Assembly: GCA_900323505.1 (NCBI GenBank)
Contig: OOIN01000006.1
Coordinates: 558,001 to 622,000, forward strand
Source of the DNA: Ustilago trichophora
Taxonomy: Eukaryota; Basidiomycota; Ustilaginomycetes; Ustilaginales; Ustilaginaceae
DNA length: 64,000 nt
Reading direction: 5' to 3'
In this document: in pieces, positions 21,770 to 33,196 of the stretch
How the letters are laid out: each line of letters opens with the position of its first letter
How positions within the stretch are numbered: the first letter of the stretch is position 1
The notes under the pieces: model-generated
What the model saw: only the letters and a program-made list of their open reading frames with translations
The model's database searches: none
Told to the model about the DNA's origin: nothing
Translations under genes and position numbers: made by a program

Positions 21770-23732
21770 ATGGCTGCTAGACCCAGTAGGTATCTCGTAC
21801 AGCCCATCAGCAGCATCTACACATACGCACCAGTCAGCATCCTACAGCACAGTCCGCCACCGACGTTGGAGAGCATGCCATCAGTGCAGAGATCATCGAC
21901 ATAACATCACAACATCGGCATCGCATCATATACGGGCATCCCTACCGGACACATAGCATCGCACGCACATTTCTCCGCATCTCTTCGACCGACTCCATAC
22001 GAAAAGCGCCGCTGCGTGGACAGGCTGCGTCCTTGTTCGATGCAAGAGTCTTACGGCATCGGGCACTTAAGACAATATGAGCAGACATTGCAGGTGTACC
22101 CGACACAAGAGGAATTGATGCAGGATCTCCCAATTCTTCCATTTCGACTCCCTGTCACAATCAACACATACGTTTCGCCAGAGCTTGTTTTGAGCTATCC
22201 TTCGCACCTTCCAACACAATTTACGGACGACCTTCAACTCGTTTTTCGCTCTGCTCTCCAACCCTGGTGGATAATGGATGCTACACTGTTGTTATGCTGC
22301 TGAAAGACCGTATTCAGATGCCAAGATCATCTCATTAACATCATCGACTTTTGTTTCCCTTTCACTCTCACAGCCGTCAACGTGAGGGGCCTCGATGGCG
22401 CGGCCTCGGGCTCGCTCCCCCTCCCCGCAGTCTTCACTGCTCCCATCCGACCTGATGTTGTTCAGCTCGTTCACAGTAAGTATCTATTCGAGCATTCTCT
22501 CATGTCAACAAGGGACGCAGGACATTGGCAGATACGAAGCGAAGGAGGCAATCAGCAGATTCACGGAATAGTAGAGGAACCCAGCATCATCGCAGTGGAA
22601 AGCAGGCACAGTACAAAGAGCGGATGCAGATGGAGACACGAGAGTTGCAGGATGAACCATCACGCTTGAAAGAGAAGCGCAAGAAAGGCGAGGAAGGTCT
22701 GCCCTCTAAAGAGCTCATCACTGACTGATTTACCTTCTACCACCTTTTTCGCCTCCTTCAGCCAACGTTGCCAAGAACAAGCGTCAGCCTTACGCCGTCT
22801 CCACCAAGGCTGGTCACCAGACCTCTGCCGAGTCCTGGGGTACCGGTCGTGCCGTCGCCCGTATCCCCCGTGTCGGCGGTGGTGGTACCCACCGATCCGG
22901 TCAGGCCGCCTTCGGTAACATGGTCCGTGGTGGTCACATGTTCGCCCCCACCAAGCTGTGGCGCCGATGGTTCATCAAGACCAACCAGAACCAGAAGCGT
23001 TACGCTACCGCATCTGCTCTGGCTGCCACTGCCGTCCCCTCGCTCGTCCTCGCCCGTGGCCACCGCGTTGAGGAGCTCGAGGAGATTCCCCTCGTTGTTG
23101 CCGACGCCGCCGAGAGCCTGACCAAGACCAAGGAGGCTGTCGCTCTCCTCAAGGCCGTCAACGCCTACAACGACGTTGTCAAGGTCTCCAACTCGCGCAA
23201 GATCCGTGCTGGTGTTGGCAAGATCCGCAACCGCCGCCACACCCAGCGCCGTGGTCCCCTTGTCATCTACAACCAGGATGCCGGTATCGTCAAGGCTTTC
23301 CGCAACGTTCCCGGTGTTGAGCTCTGCTCGGTTGAGCGCCTCAACATCCTCCAGCTCGCCCCCGGAGGACACCTTGGCCGCTTCGTCATCTTCACCCAGT
23401 CCGCCTTCGGCCGCCTCGACGAGGTCTTCGCTGCCAAGAGCGGCTTCACCCTCCCCAAGGCCAAGATCGCCAACACTGACGTTACCCGCATCATCAACTC
23501 TGATGAGATCCAGTCGGTTGTCCGTGCCAAGGGCCCCGCCAAGACCACCCGCCCCTTCACCCAGCGCAAGAACCCCCTCAAGAACCGCGCTGTTCTCTTC
23601 CGCCTCAACCCTTACACCCAGGCTGCCATCCGATCCGAGATCCGCGCCCAGGCCCAGAAGAAGTCGGGCATCAAGAAGGAGGCCAAGCAGCCCGTTGCCA
23701 AGGAGTTCACCGAGCTTCTTTTCGCCAACTAA
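21770..23732 (+). CDS. RPL4: 60S ribosomal protein L4 (uL4)
   Basis: Three coding exons, 21770-21785, 22374-22475 and 22762-23732, join in frame to 362 residues, the same length as yeast Rpl4. Exon 1 is only 16 nt and codes for MAARP plus one base. The joins rebuild the family N-terminus: [13 protein letters not shown], then [13 protein letters not shown], then [14 protein letters not shown]. The body has [31 protein letters not shown] and [20 protein letters not shown]. Introns are 588 nt (donor CCCA/GTAGGT) and 286 nt (donor CACA/GTAAGT). The protein lines the 60S exit tunnel. Codon use in exon 3 is extremely biased, fitting very high expression. Long antisense frames over this exon are products of that bias. 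Confidence 0.97.
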
Positions 23733-24462
23733 GCGTTTCGTTGATGCATCTGCTTCTTTCGACTCGTTTTTCCTGCATGACTCTTTCCTTTGGTCGTCGT
23801 TGATCGGATTGCGAGTATGGTGATTGGATGTTGTCGCTGGTTGCTTTCTCAAAAATTTCCTTCACACACACACACAAGCCTTTCTCTTCTTAAACATTTA
23901 CACCCGGTCCCTTTGTTGTATGTTGTTCATGAGAATAGCTTCCGCGGTATCCATCCTGATCCTCGACAGCTCGTTGTTTCGATCTTCGTCACTCTTTCCC
24001 CTTCATCATCATCATCATCATCCCTGGCTGGTCACATTTCCGTGCTCCAGTCTTTGTATACAATCGCACCCATCCCCCAAAAATTTCAACAACACAAAAG
24101 GCCGGGCTATCGGCACGTTTTGGGACCCTTTCCACATATCTTTGTCTTGTTTGCGTCTGTGATTCTTCTGTGTGCTTGAAAAGTGTAATAGTCTCACGGA
24201 TATTGAGTCGGCATGGGGGTGAAAAGTTTGGGACGGAGAGGATATTGCACACTTCGAGAGCAGGCTCAACCGCCTACGTTGTCAGCCTCGATTTTCTATG
24301 GGTTCTGCGTTGCCGTGTCGGCTTAGGTGTCTCAGCTGACAAACAAAGCCTTTCATCTCTCTCAGATTTTACGTTCGGTGACACTGGCCAGCTGTGCATT
24401 CACACACTTTGCAATTGGATAACGAAATGTTCACAATGATGCTTCTGTCTTGGAAGGCTAGC
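23733..24462. other. Convergent 3' region with simple repeats
   Basis: 730 bp between the stops of rpl4 and the UAP1-like gene. It contains (CA)7 at 23863-23876 and (CAT)6 at 24004-24021 and is otherwise AT-richer than its surroundings. No gene is seen. Confidence 0.5.
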
Positions 24463-25965
24463 TCAAGGCTCAATGTTGCCAGATTGCGACAGGGTCTGGC
24501 CGGCGAACCTGTCAAGACCCTCACCGCTATATGTGAGGAGAGGGCTGAGCTCGACCTCGACACCGTCTTCGATCTTGGCACCTGCTTTCTTGAGCCAACG
24601 GCTCTGCTGAGCAAGGAGATCGCGGCGCGAAGTGTCCTGGTCATCGACACCGGTACCCTTGGCGTTCTTGAGCGGGCTGAACTCTTCTTGCCTAGCAACC
24701 TCGTGGACGGCAAGCTTGTCGCCGCAGAATGGGAAGACGTCAAAGACGAAGAGCTCGAGCTTCATGCCGTTGGGTGCGGAGGGTTTGATGGGTTGACCGG
24801 TGGACAGGTCGACCGTCGGAATCTTCTTGCGGGCGATGTGGAAGGCCATCTCGGGCTCGAAAGCGGGCACATCGTCTGCCAGAAACTTGGTGGTGTAGAA
24901 GTGGTTGACAATGTTAGCGGCACGGAAGGAGAGCTCGCCATTTGCGTCGCGGGCCTCGCTCAGCGCTTCAGGGATTTCCGAATACTCGACAACGCCGAAC
25001 TTTCCGTCGCGAAGGGCAACGACACCGACCGACTCCTTGGGGTTCTCCTTCTTGACGACCTTGACACCAGCCTGGACACCCTGTTCCAAGCAGACGCCGA
25101 GGAAGACGGGATCGCCGACCTTGACGAGGCAGTTGTCGACACCGTAGGCATGGAGGTATTTGATGCCGCGCTTTTCGAGGTCAGAAACGACCGTGTCTGG
25201 CTGACCCTTGTTGTAAGGCGTTCGAAGTGCGCGGTAAAGACCACCATTGCCGTCCGGAGCCGTAGCCACTTTGCTGGGTGTCTCGAGAAGGATCTTGCCC
25301 TCGAGCGAGAGACAAGGAAGTGTACCTTGCTCGAAGAAGATGATGTTTTGCTGCTCAAGGCCAAAGTAGTTGTTTTGAGCGAAGAAGGCCTCAGTGTCCT
25401 TGCGTGTGGGACCAGATGTCATGATGTACCATGGGATTACAACGGAAGCGCTGGACGAGCTGCTCGAAGACGAAGGGGTGCTGTGAGCGTGCTCGGCGGC
25501 AACCTTTTGCAGCTTGAGGATGCGCTCCGCCTGGATCTGGAAGAGGCTCTTGTGGGAAGGAAGACCGATATCGTAGCAGCCCTTGGGAGCGCTCGAGCCG
25601 AGACGAGTGCCCTGGCCACCGGCCATCAAGAGCACACCGACGTGACCGTGTGCGATTGCGTTGAGACCGACGGTGCGGAAGTGCTGTACCTTGGCGGGAT
25701 CCGCCTCGCCATCGATGGTGTTCTCGACAGATGAGGGAGGTGGTGGTTGGACCTGATGCGACTTGCCAGCCCTAGCCTCTTCGTCTGCCTTGATAGCGGT
25801 CTGAAAGACCTGGTTGACACGTGCGACATCGAGTTCGTCGAGTTGTTGAGCGAGCTCGGCTTGCTGCTCAGCGGTGAGAGTGTCCCAAAAGGCAAAGAGG
25901 TGGGATTGGCCAGCCTTCTCGTACCTCTGCTTGAGACTCGAGATGTCTACGGGTGAGATCGACAT
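24463..25965 (-). CDS. UAP1: UDP-N-acetylglucosamine pyrophosphorylase
   Basis: A 500-residue cytosolic enzyme that makes UDP-GlcNAc from GlcNAc-1-phosphate and UTP, the last step of the pathway feeding chitin, N-glycan and GPI synthesis. The nucleotide-binding signature GVLLMAGGQGTRLGSSAPKG is at residues 110-129, followed by SHKSLFQIQAERI, WYIMTSGPTRKDTE, the uridine/GlcNAc site region TAPDGNGGLYRAL, and KYLHAYGVDNCLVKVGDP. The length compares with 477 in yeast Qri1; a serine run (about 164-173) explains part of the excess. There is no intron. The start is the first ATG before the conserved LKQRYEKAGQSHLF segment. Another enzyme of the same pathway, GNA1, is encoded at 56481-57020. Confidence 0.95.
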   Translation of the reverse strand: MSISPVDISSLKQRYEKAGQSHLFAFWDTLTAEQQAELAQQLDELDVARVNQVFQTAIKADEEARAGKSHQVQPPPPSSVENTIDGEADPAKVQHFRTVGLNAIAHGHVGVLLMAGGQGTRLGSSAPKGCYDIGLPSHKSLFQIQAERILKLQKVAAEHAHSTPSSSSSSSSASVVIPWYIMTSGPTRKDTEAFFAQNNYFGLEQQNIIFFEQGTLPCLSLEGKILLETPSKVATAPDGNGGLYRALRTPYNKGQPDTVVSDLEKRGIKYLHAYGVDNCLVKVGDPVFLGVCLEQGVQAGVKVVKKENPKESVGVVALRDGKFGVVEYSEIPEALSEARDANGELSFRAANIVNHFYTTKFLADDVPAFEPEMAFHIARKKIPTVDLSTGQPIKPSAPNGMKLELFVFDVFPFCGDKLAVHEVARQEEFSPLKNAKGTGVDDQDTSRRDLLAQQSRWLKKAGAKIEDGVEVELSPLLTYSGEGLDRFAGQTLSQSGNIEP

Positions 25966-26540
25966 GACGTGTTGTTGTATGCCTGCAATAGCGACGTTCT
26001 ATCGTACTTGTCTTGGTATGTGTATGATGGATTCGTGTGACTTCGAATAGAGACTGGTCGGTAAGTGCCGCCTGCGGAAGATTTGCGAACGATGGATCGT
26101 TGACGAGGACGTTGGTAGTAGTCAAGCAAGAGCGAAGGAGCGAGGAGCAAATGTAAAAGGCAAGCAACAATGCTAGGCGACGTTTGCTGGCATGAGCTTG
26201 ATGCGGCGGCGCAGTTGCTTCTGAGTGGAGCAGATTGTGTATACTGTAAGAATGTGACCAGACGCCAGGGGCAGTGCAGCGCTTTCTCGCTCTGAAGAGG
26301 TGTGTTTGTGTGTGTTGATCGACAGCGGATTTCGCACACAAAGACTTTGGAACCCCTAAGTGAAATTCCACCTTGAAATTCGCTCTAAAATATTCGCACA
26401 ACACTCTCCCAAACTGTGGCTGGCCAAGTGCAAGTGTTGGTCTTTGAACGCTTCAAACGCACGCACGCGTCACTTGGCTGCCGATCTCAACTCGCAAACT
26501 TGAAGCGGTTTCGTAGAGCAGCGAATTCGCCTCAAATCGA

Positions 26541-26581
<41 letters not shown>

Positions 26582-27324
26582 CCTTTTTCGACTGCCGCTC
26601 GTCAGCTCCTCAAGCTCGGAAATCCTCCGACCAAGTGTCCTCAATTTTCCGTCTTCCGTCTTTGGTTGGCCAACTTCGACCTACATGCAGAACGGAACAG
26701 CGAGGTCTATACCAGCCTACGCTGGCGATGGCGTTGCGCTTGTCAATCCTGCCAATTCGCTCAGGGTCGTCGCTTTGTAGATACGCCAGCGTGTTGTGAC
26801 GAAGACGAGTCAGATTCGAAATTCTCATCGGACTGGCCGTCAAAAAGAACCAGAGTCGCCCCTTGAGCGTCCATCTCTGCTTTCTGTCAAAGCCACGAGC
26901 TAGGCGCAGGCACACAACAGAAATAAAGGACTGCATTAATTATCGATATCGAAAAGTACAAGTGGTGAACGGGTGCGAACCTAGAAACTGGAACAGTGCA
27001 CGAAAGAGGCCAAGACAACGGAGAACCAGACACTAGTGTCATATTCGAGCTGCTTGACAGAGCAGCGACTCGAACATCCAGGCCGAGACGAGTTTGCAGG
27101 GTCTAATGTTTGGCTCAAATAGAAAGACAGAGAGACGAGATGAATGCAAAGATGCGAAAACAGCGGTAAGGAACACGAGCCAGAGGGAAAGCGATGAAAC
27201 GGAAGTCTCGGTCCAACAGGGACGACGAGAATGGTGATGCTGCTTCGAGCGTTGAACGTGGATAGAGCGAGTGATGGGAAGCAAGAGCTAAGACCAAGGC
27301 GATCAGCATCCGAGGCGGCCCAAA
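25966..27324. other. Intergenic region with GA microsatellite
   Basis: 1.36 kb between the UAP1 start and the bZIP gene stop, both leftward. It holds the UAP1 promoter on the left, a GA repeat at 26545-26579, and the 3' region of the bZIP gene on the right. No coding signal is seen. Confidence 0.45.
26545..26579. repeat. (GA)n microsatellite
   Basis: 35 bases of uninterrupted alternating GA, about 580 bp upstream of the UAP1 start codon. Confidence 0.95.
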
Positions 27325-29856
27325 TCAGAGACGGATGGGATCCTCGCCTCGTGCCCTCCTCCATCGATTGGTGGCCCGCAGAATCTCGCCATCCACCATG
27401 TAAGGATACTTGCGGAAGAAGCTTTCCTTGAATTCGAAGCACTCGCCGTCAAACACATCGCCCGCAGGCGACCACACTCGCAATGTCTGCACCACCTCGT
27501 AGAAAAAGTCGTCCAGCCAGCGCTGCGCAGGCTTGCGCAGACGATGAGAGCCTCGAGGCTTGTCAAGGAAGCCGTAAGGGTACGCACGACTCTTGTCCGG
27601 AATCACGACCGCACCAGAGAAGTCTTTTGGCTTCCAAGCCGACATGTCAGCCACTAAAGCGGTACGCTTGCGAATGTCCTCATCGTTGAACTCGGTGCCG
27701 GTAGTCTCTTTTTCAGAAGCTGGCTGCGCTGGCTGCGCTTCTTGATGACCAGAGTGGGAGCTGTTGGCGCCTCCGTCTTCGCTGAACCTCGCAGCGTCCT
27801 CTTCTTCTTGCGCCAGCTCCTCGATCGCGTGGAACGCGCTGAGAATGGTGAGGATCCTGTCACGGAGCGCTGGGTAAGGCATCACAGCAATTTCGACGGG
27901 ATGGAAGCCGATGCGCATCTGCATCTCTGTGGGCATCAGGTTCTTGGGCAGATATAGCTCCGTTGCACCAAAGGAAGGGTCTCCGGGAAAGCGTGGCAAA
28001 TCTTCGTAGCCCCCACCGAAGCCCGGCATCTCGCGGGCAGCGCGAAGGTTGATGATGCCCGACTTGAGCTTGGTAGTGAAGGGAAGCAGCGTGCTAAAGT
28101 AGAGTCGGCACACCTTGTACAGCACCAACTCGGGGACCGCAACCATGGAAGGGAAGCTCTGTGCCGCTTTCTGACGCTTCTGGTTGAGCGAGATCTCCCA
28201 CATGGCCTTCTTGACTTGCTGAGAAGCTGACTGCGACGAGACCGAGGGGCCCTTGCCCTGATCGAGCGTCGTGAGATCTGCTTCGTCTTTGATCGACGCT
28301 GCGTCTTGACGCGATGAACCGGGCTGCGCATCTTCGCGGCTGTTGTCCTCGTCCGAGTCTGAGGTGGACGAGGCAATGGCAGGAATAGAGCCATCCCAGT
28401 CTTTGGCTGAAGAGGTATGGGCAGGGAAGCGATGGCCGACCATGCCCTTCCATTCAGCCTCGACAGATTCGTCGTCCAGGTGCGACTCGATGAGGTCGAG
28501 GTGGAAAGCGCCCGTGAACTTGGTGAGCTGGATAGGCGCTACTTCGGCGCCATCCTCGCCGCGGATGCCGGCGCCATTGGAGAGAGCATGACTGAACTTC
28601 TTCATGTCGGCGAGCGCCTTTCTGAGCGCTGCGTTCTCGCTCTCAAGCGTCTCCATTCGATCTTGCTTACGCTTGCGAGACTCTCGCTGCGAAGCCTTGT
28701 TGCGTTCGCGCCTCTCTACACTCGTCTTGAATGGTGCGCCGGCAAGCGCAGAGGCGCTGTCGTTAGTAGAACCGGGATGGAATGCGGGATTGGCCGAGGC
28801 CCGAGAGGAAGATGACATGTTGTTGGATGCAGATAGCTCTGGTGGTGAGATGTTGCGCGCGGAACTAGGGGAAGCTTTTGTTGCGCCGCCCATGGTTGCC
28901 GTATGAGTAGTAGATGTAGTGGCCGAGTGCATAGCACTTAATGGTGCGACGGGAGCCGGAGCAGGAGCGAGCCACGAGTCAATCGAGTCCATGACCGAGG
29001 TGGAGACTGGCGCGCCCATGACCATGCCACCAGGCGGAGGTGCTGGTGCGGTGGTGTACGCTGAGAACATGTGCGAAGCGTTGATGGCTTCGGGACTACC
29101 CGACATACGCGCCGAAGAAGAGGGTGAGAGGGAACCGTTGAAGCCGATCGACTCTGGTGCAGAGTGAGCGTTGCCTTTGATTGGAACATGAGCGACAGAG
29201 GAACCTGCCTCAGACATGGAGAGGGCTGTTGCGGTCAAATGTGCACTCTCATTACTGGAACGCCGGTCTCCCAACGAAGGCGGCACCGCAGTCGCAAGAG
29301 AATGCGATCCGCCAGGGGCAGAAGGCGGGAGTGCGCGACCGGATGGGCCGACAGCAAAGGGAACAGCAGCTGGTGTGGCGTTGAAAGGTGTTGATTTGGA
29401 TGCAAAGTTGGCTGTCGGAGGTCCTGAGACAGCGCCATGACCCTGAGCATTGTTTGCCATGGGTGGAACTGGAGCGGCTGCAAGGTTGTTGGGTACCGCT
29501 GCAGCAGAAGCGTGTTGAGCGTATGGGTCGAGATGGTAAGCCAGGCCAGCTTCTGGAACATTCTGTGATTGTGACTCCTGTGAAGTGTTGTAGAACCACG
29601 ACTGAACGTTGGAGGCATTGGTGGCATCAAAGGGGATCTGCTGATCGAAGGGCGATCGACTAGATGCGTACTGGTAGTTGGGAGCGGCATCAGAAGCGTG
29701 CTGTTGGAAAAGATGGCTTTGATGGTGTGGTGGAGCGTATGCATGAGCAGCGCTGAGACGTGGATCGGCGCCCCCAGGAAAGTCTGGCGCGTACGAGCCC
29801 GAGGGACGACGACCGAAAGGTAGTGGCGCTGCCATGGTGGCGGTTTGCTGTTGCAT
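27325..29856 (-). CDS. bZIP transcription factor with DUF3425-like C-terminus
   Basis: An 843-residue intronless protein. Residues 1-370 are a disordered Ser/Ala/Pro-rich region with His and Gln. The basic region RRERNKASQRESRKRKQDR lies at about 382-400 and contains the diagnostic N-x7-R, followed by a short zipper with Leu404, Leu411 and Met418. After an acidic linker, a second folded region (about 560-680, with LVLYKVCRLYFSTLLPF and GFHPVEIAVMPYPALRDRI) and a C-terminal block (about 720-843, ending in FRKYPYMVDGEILRATNRWR) have the look of the fungal DUF3425 domain that accompanies many bZIP factors. The protein should be a nuclear sequence-specific regulator; its targets are unknown. MAAPLPFG at 29835 is an alternative start. 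Confidence 0.88.
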   Translation of the reverse strand: MQQQTATMAAPLPFGRRPSGSYAPDFPGGADPRLSAAHAYAPPHHQSHLFQQHASDAAPNYQYASSRSPFDQQIPFDATNASNVQSWFYNTSQESQSQNVPEAGLAYHLDPYAQHASAAAVPNNLAAAPVPPMANNAQGHGAVSGPPTANFASKSTPFNATPAAVPFAVGPSGRALPPSAPGGSHSLATAVPPSLGDRRSSNESAHLTATALSMSEAGSSVAHVPIKGNAHSAPESIGFNGSLSPSSSARMSGSPEAINASHMFSAYTTAPAPPPGGMVMGAPVSTSVMDSIDSWLAPAPAPVAPLSAMHSATTSTTHTATMGGATKASPSSARNISPPELSASNNMSSSSRASANPAFHPGSTNDSASALAGAPFKTSVERRERNKASQRESRKRKQDRMETLESENAALRKALADMKKFSHALSNGAGIRGEDGAEVAPIQLTKFTGAFHLDLIESHLDDESVEAEWKGMVGHRFPAHTSSAKDWDGSIPAIASSTSDSDEDNSREDAQPGSSRQDAASIKDEADLTTLDQGKGPSVSSQSASQQVKKAMWEISLNQKRQKAAQSFPSMVAVPELVLYKVCRLYFSTLLPFTTKLKSGIINLRAAREMPGFGGGYEDLPRFPGDPSFGATELYLPKNLMPTEMQMRIGFHPVEIAVMPYPALRDRILTILSAFHAIEELAQEEEDAARFSEDGGANSSHSGHQEAQPAQPASEKETTGTEFNDEDIRKRTALVADMSAWKPKDFSGAVVIPDKSRAYPYGFLDKPRGSHRLRKPAQRWLDDFFYEVVQTLRVWSPAGDVFDGECFEFKESFFRKYPYMVDGEILRATNRWRRARGEDPIRL

Positions 29857-32800
29857 ATCGATCAGGCCAGGAACGAAGCGGGCGCGAGTTCAAGCGCCGT
29901 GACAGCAGACTGAGTTGGACAAGATCGAAGGGCGGATGGACGGAAGAGACGGGGATGTGTGATGGATTGACCTCGGGCTTGGAAGCTCAGCGTTGGATCA
30001 ATGAAAGACGGACGGATGGTGTGATAGATTCCCGAGACGAACACAACAAGATAACGGCTGGCGACGAATCCGAATGACAGAGGTGGCGGGGTGGGCGAAG
30101 ATCGAGGTTGCTAGAGGAAGGAGATGGCGGATGAGGTGATGTAGAGTGGGATGAAGGACAGATGCAGGATGGTGGGGAAAGGTAGAAAGGAAAGGGAAGG
30201 AATATGGCAGCTGCGAGGACGGAGCAAAAGATCCGTTGGTGAACGTCAAGATCTGGAGCTGAGTGCCAGCCGATCAGGCGCTGTGGAAGCCCAGACTGAG
30301 TCTTGAATGGATTCCTTGTGGTGTGGGCCCCGGAACGGAAGCAGAGGCGGGGCAAGAGTGGAAAGAGCACTTTGGGTAGAGAACAGTGGTCGCTGCTGCA
30401 ATACTGCTCTTGCTGTGCTGCGCACAAAAAAGGACAGCGCCTGCGATCAGGTGGTAAGTGATGAGCGAAGAGGGCTGATTCAAGATTGAGCGTGCCAAGG
30501 GTGCCTACGGCAGGGACGTATGGACTGCGAAAATACGGAGCAGCTCAGCAAGAAAAGCAGCCACAGAGCAACACAGCGAGATCCCCTCTGCGTAAGACTC
30601 CGAGAGATCCCCTCTGCGTAAGACTCCGAATATCGAACCAATTTCGGGTGAGCTGCCTGAGATGGACACGAGGGCGTGTGAATGTAAAGGTCCTCGAAAG
30701 CGTGCTCTGACGAGGACAGCGAGAGGAGAGAGAGAAAAGGCGGAAACTGACGGTCACGGTAAGAGCGGGAAGAGAGGGGAGAGGAGCGGCGAACGGCGAA
30801 CGGCGAAAGGCCAGAGGCTGAGGGCGAAGAGCAGCAGGCAAATGATGAGGTCTAGAACTGTGATGGCAGGAGCGGAGTGTCATCGACGCATGAGAAGAGG
30901 GGAAGGCTGCTTGCCATCAAACAGAACCCTTGAGAGGCTGCTGCAAGCTGCTTTGTCTTGGCCTCGCTGTGGATCTGGGGCAGAGCTTTGCAGTTGAAAT
31001 CCCTTGCAAGCTCTGGTGTGGCTCTTGTAACGCAGCAGCCGACCGAGACACTGTTCAAGTAGCCGAAATTCGGATCGCGGCTTCGACAGGCAGCCTAAAA
31101 TCTACACTCAACACAGGCTCAGATAGATTCGAAGCGAAGCGCTGAGGATGTGAAGGTCGGCTTGGCAGCACAAACCTTTCTTCAACTCAATTGGCAGGCT
31201 TTGCTGTACCGCTTTTGAGCTGACTGACTTCGATGAACTTTCTTTTTTGTTTTCATTTTCCATCGCCGTGCATGAAGCGAGAGGCCAGTTTCAGCGCTAA
31301 CGGTGTTCGCATGAGGCAAGCTAACTCAGCGTCCAGCACAGACGATCAATCGGACGCACACCATTTTGCTTTGCTACGCTGTCCACAGCGACTTCAGCTT
31401 GTGTCGGAAGCAAAGCCGACGGGGAAGAATCAACAACTTGCTGCTGGATGTCCTCGTCTCCACCTTCATCTAAAGTCCATCCAATGAGTTGATGCAAGAA
31501 GCCGTGTGGGCTCGAGCCTCGCCACTGCGATACGCGCGTACACAGTATAGCTGTCGTGTGTATGCCGTTGCCGGCTGTTGTGCTTTCTGTGCCCACTATT
31601 GCCTTCTCACGCTCATGGGGCTCGATGTCGAGAACTTGTGGGGTCCGCAAATGAACAAAGAGGCATTGCACACGGTTGCAAAGATATGCCTCGGCAAAGA
31701 AGGTGGCGGTGGGTCTTCGATGCCGGTTGCCAATGTTTGTCGGGCTAGACATGCTCGCAACCCTCTCCCTTTGTCCTGGTCGAGTGGAAGCATCGGAAGC
31801 CGGATTTCATGTGGGACAGAGGTCAGTCTGTGGAACAACAAGCTTGACTTGACTCGACAATCGATAATGTTTGCCCAGCCGAAGCAACCCGTCGCAGATC
31901 GTTGGCATACTTTACATACATCTGGCTACATACGTTGCGATTTGGTGCTTTAATTTGCCTGTAAAAGTGATGTTTCTGACCTCAACAGCCAGCGGCCTGG
32001 ACACCGTTTCGTTGCCAGTTCCGGAAAAGCAAGTCTCAAACGCCGCCAATCGATTGCCACTATGCAAGGTGATTGATTGGTAGGCGGGCGGCGGCGGCGG
32101 CGTGCTGGTCGGATTCCTTTCGGTCTGCAAGGACCTATTGCAGAACTTGGAATTGACACACAGTACCGTGTGTACGTTTACAGTTTCCGGTCGAAGGCCT
32201 GGGCACAGATATCTAAACGATGCCAGAACCATGTTGCAGTTCAGCTCAGGGCTCTCTGTACTCCAACTTACCTCCGGACTCCGTTGCCCCTGCGAAACTG
32301 AAAATGTCTGCCTTGGTGCTGCAGCTAGTCCTCGAACTTCATGCGATTGCTTGTCTATCTACCAGATTGTACGGTTCCCAAGTGCTTTCTTCTGGAATCT
32401 CTGCAGCTGCTTTGACAGCATGAGGCCTCTCCTTCTGAGCATGCGACTCTTCCGTTGCTCTGGAAGAACAAGAGAAGCTCGGTAGTGCATCCTAGATCTT
32501 CCGGGAAGAATGTCCAAGGTTTCGCTGCACTGAATCCCGGTAGATCTTGCTTGCGCCAAAAGGCGGTCCATGAATTTGTGACGCCCACGCGCTCTGGCCG
32601 GTTAAAGTTTCTTCTCTTTCGGCGAATTCTTTCTTGACATTCGAACCAGGTCAAGCGAAGCGTGTCTGCTTCCCTCTTGCGGCTGCTGAAGAATGTACGT
32701 ATGCGACTTTCTCTCCAACGCGGTAGCAATCACTTTGCTCGCGGATCCTGTCGCTATTGTATTGTACTGTACTGTAGAGATGTACGGAAGTCTGGTATGC

Positions 32801-33196
32801 TCAGAAGCGAGGGGTTTTGATTGGTCGATTGATTTTCATACCTCAATTCTCATGCCAATTTTTTGAACGATTCTATTTTCTGTCACTCTTTCCGTTTTGA
32901 CTGCCTATTAGCGGGCAAAGAGCGCACTGAGAATGCTGTTGTGATTACATAAGACTGACACGTCAGTCGCTGGACAGCACTTTCCCCAAACATGTTCAGG
33001 TTGTGTTGACACGGACTGCCACCCTTTCTACTGTACAGCTCTACATACGTCGGCTCGCAAGTCAGTGTGTCTTTCGCAGACAAAGCTGTTTCCGTGTGAC
33101 GATGCGCAGTGTTTTTCTACCGGTATACAATGCGTATGTGCGGACATGACAGGAAACAAGTGTGACACGACATGACGGAAGAGCTAGCCTCTCAAT
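29857..33196. other. Long gene-free region upstream of bZIP gene
   Basis: 3.3 kb between the bZIP start and the ERG27-like stop (both leftward). No frame here is convincing. It contains a perfect 26-bp tandem duplication (30578-30629). A long regulatory region or an extended 5' leader with upstream frames for the bZIP gene is the simplest explanation, but this is inference. Confidence 0.4.
30578..30629. repeat. Perfect 26-bp tandem duplication
   Basis: Two identical 26-bp units, 30578-30603 and 30604-30629, each beginning GAGATCCCCTCTGCG and ending GACTCCGA. They lie about 720 bp upstream of the bZIP start codon. Confidence 0.92.

Noticed and set aside
22758..23852. A 364-codon frame antisense to rpl4 exon 3
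   Set aside because: Same codon-bias effect; its composition (Leu, Gly, Glu repeats) is that of a reverse-complemented biased gene.
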